Positions 6,164 to 7,377 of a stretch of DNA of 7,377 nt are shown piece after piece. Numbering within the stretch: the first letter of the stretch is position 1; the number at the start of each line of letters is the position of its first letter. Location of the stretch: positions 1 to 7,377 of the forward strand of contig JACQGJ010000193.1 in assembly GCA_016199605.1 (NCBI GenBank), given 5' to 3'. The stretch is from Armatimonadota bacterium (GTDB lineage: Bacteria > Armatimonadota > Abditibacteriia > CG2-30-59-28). Under the pieces are notes generated by a model, which was not told the origin of the DNA, made no database searches, and saw only the letters and a program-made list of their open reading frames with translations. Made by a program: the position numbers and the translations under genes.

Positions 6164-6937
6164 ATGATTTCCATTGATTCTGAATGGCCTATGAACAAAC
6201 AGAGCCTTCTCGAGCTATTGAAGTATCCTGAGTCAACATGGCTCGACTGGAAAGCTGACTTCCCAGATGGGTTGATCAGGGGAGCCAAAGACCCTCAATG
6301 GGAAAAAGGCAAAGGCACAATGCTGAAAGACATGGTGGCAATCGCGAATTCCGAAGATGAGCGAAACGGTTGCTTGGCGTATGGGGTTATAGACGATGGG
6401 GGCAACCGAACAGTCCAAGGAACGAGCAAAGTGATCTTCGGTGATGCGGACTTGCAGCAATGGGTTGAGAATGCTTTTGATCCGCCTTTCATATTCTCAT
6501 ATGGAAAGGTCGAATGGTCCCCAGGGCAGACAGTAGCAATAGTGTGTATCGAACACTCTCCCAGTTATCCGCACGTGTGCAGACGGAACATCGGCGAAGT
6601 GATCCATGAAGGACAGGTATGGTATCGTCGTGGCAGCAAGAATACGGTGGCTTTGCACAATGAACTCAAAGTGATGTTTTTGGGGAGCGAACCCATGAGG
6701 GTTCCGAGCCCTGACGATCCGCTGTTAGACCCGATAAGGGAGTTCTACGCCAAACGTGATCGCGAGACCTCCTTCGTGCTCTTGGCCAGAATGGATGCCT
6801 GTTTGGCCAAAGGTCATGAGATTGCCCTTGTACCAGGAAGTCGGAGGAAGATATTGTTGGTGAATAGCTCCAATGAAGAAGAGTCCGTGTTGATGTTAAA
6901 GAGACCTCAGTCCAATCAGCAGGTGAAACACAAATGA
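6164..6937 (+). CDS. Stand-alone Schlafen AlbA_2 domain protein
   Basis: A 257-residue protein. Residues about 12-175 fit the AlbA_2 (Schlafen core) domain: E23-x-x-W-L-D-W-K30 in place of the usual E-(S/G)-x-x-L-E-F-K, then MLKDMVAIANS (53-63), then CLAYGVIDDGG (70-80), a hydrophobic strand (TVAIVCIEHSP) and WYRRGSKN (153-160) matching the YxRxGS motif. AlbA_2 domains bind nucleic acid, and some Schlafen relatives are RNases. Residues about 180-257 match nothing I know. Unlike the gene at 2252 it has no ATPase-like region and no clear winged helix. Base composition is markedly lower in GC than the next gene. It follows the TPR gene after 120 bases and its stop overlaps the next start (ATGA). 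Domain call fairly firm; biological role unknown. Confidence 0.85.
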   Translation: MISIDSEWPMNKQSLLELLKYPESTWLDWKADFPDGLIRGAKDPQWEKGKGTMLKDMVAIANSEDERNGCLAYGVIDDGGNRTVQGTSKVIFGDADLQQWVENAFDPPFIFSYGKVEWSPGQTVAIVCIEHSPSYPHVCRRNIGEVIHEGQVWYRRGSKNTVALHNELKVMFLGSEPMRVPSPDDPLLDPIREFYAKRDRETSFVLLARMDACLAKGHEIALVPGSRRKILLVNSSNEEESVLMLKRPQSNQQVKHK

Positions 6938-7377
6938 ACTACAGAATCTCAACGATGCTTATGACGGTCTCGCTGGTCACAAGCCTTTGCCCAAGTAACG
7001 CAGCGTCGCCCCGGTCGGCCATCAACCTCCGCGTCGACGGACGCTCGGCCATCCTCACCACCAATCGCTGGGATGCGACGATCGAGGACGGGATGGTGAC
7101 AGCGTTCACCAACAAGCTCACCGGTGAGGTCGTCGCGAAGCGCGGGATCGATCCGGGGTTTGATCTGCCGATGGGGTTGGGGCATCAGGCGGGCGCGCTG
7201 GAGGAGGCGAAGAAGCTCCACTGCGTGTGGGGATGCATGGAACTGAAGCAGGGGTTGGAGCTGGGCGAGGGGTTTCCATCGCAGCACCGACCAACGTCGA
7301 AGTCGCAGTTTTCATATCAGCGGTTACGGGACGGGGGCGGGTTGACACTGACGTATATCGGATTGAGCGCGGGGAAA
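6934..7377 (+). CDS. Sec-exported protein, N-terminal part (3' end outside window)
   Basis: The frame stays open from the ATG at 6934 to the last base (148 codons), so the gene continues beyond the window. AGGTGA at 6921-6926, 7 bases before the ATG, is a good ribosome binding site, and ATGA is shared with the AlbA_2 stop. Residues 1-26 look like a Sec signal: a basic residue near the start, a hydrophobic stretch (STMLMTVSLVTSLC), then a plausible cleavage after S-N-A-A. C19 does not sit in a good lipobox. The mature part begins with beta-strand-like sequence (AINLRVDGRSAILTTNRWDATIEDG, MVTAFTNKLTGEVV), a style seen at the N-terminus of large secreted carbohydrate-active or surface proteins of environmental phyla. 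No family is assigned. Composition turns sharply GC-rich after about base 7000. Confidence 0.75.
   Translation, partial: MNYRISTMLMTVSLVTSLCPSNAASPRSAINLRVDGRSAILTTNRWDATIEDGMVTAFTNKLTGEVVAKRGIDPGFDLPMGLGHQAGALEEAKKLHCVWGCMELKQGLELGEGFPSQHRPTSKSQFSYQRLRDGGGLTLTYIGLSAGK

Overview
The window looks like part of a bacterial chromosome with fairly high GC. The outer genes are clearly GC-rich (42 of the 60 bases at 7141-7200 are G or C), while parts of the middle are close to even (29 of 60 at 6481-6540). The outer genes are a beta-propeller protein, a uroporphyrinogen-decarboxylase-fold (URO-D) protein and a Sec-exported protein. That mix suggests environmental phyla such as Armatimonadota, Planctomycetota or Hydrogenedentota. 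This is inference from gene types; no rRNA or other marker is present.

Layout, all genes on the + strand. (1) 2-958: C-terminal part of a beta-propeller protein. (2) 1039-2160: URO-D/MtaA-fold protein. (3) 2161-2251: short spacer with a near-consensus sigma-70 promoter pointing into the next gene. (4) 2252-3715: Schlafen-type AlbA_2 regulator with an ATPase-like region and a C-terminal winged helix; its linker is a 12-bp tandem repeat. (5) 3806-4309: unknown protein with a HEPN-like RNxxxH motif. (6) 4335-5120: J-domain protein with a coiled coil on each side. (7) 5117-6043: seven-unit TPR protein, overlapping gene 6 by 4 bp. (8) 6164-6937: second, stand-alone AlbA_2 protein. (9) 6934-7377: start of an exported protein, open to the window edge and overlapping gene 8 by 4 bp.

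Genes 4-8 read as an accessory cassette set between ordinary metabolic or secreted genes. AlbA_2/Schlafen and HEPN domains are known from regulatory, RNA-targeting and conflict systems, and J-domain plus TPR suggests a co-chaperone or scaffold pair. The cassette could therefore be a defence or stress-response operon, driven from the promoter at 2182-2210 and translationally coupled at several junctions. That function is inferred from domain content and gene order. Nothing in the window proves it.

I saw no rRNA, tRNA, CRISPR array, transposase or insertion-sequence ends. No gene-free stretch exceeds about 120 bases.
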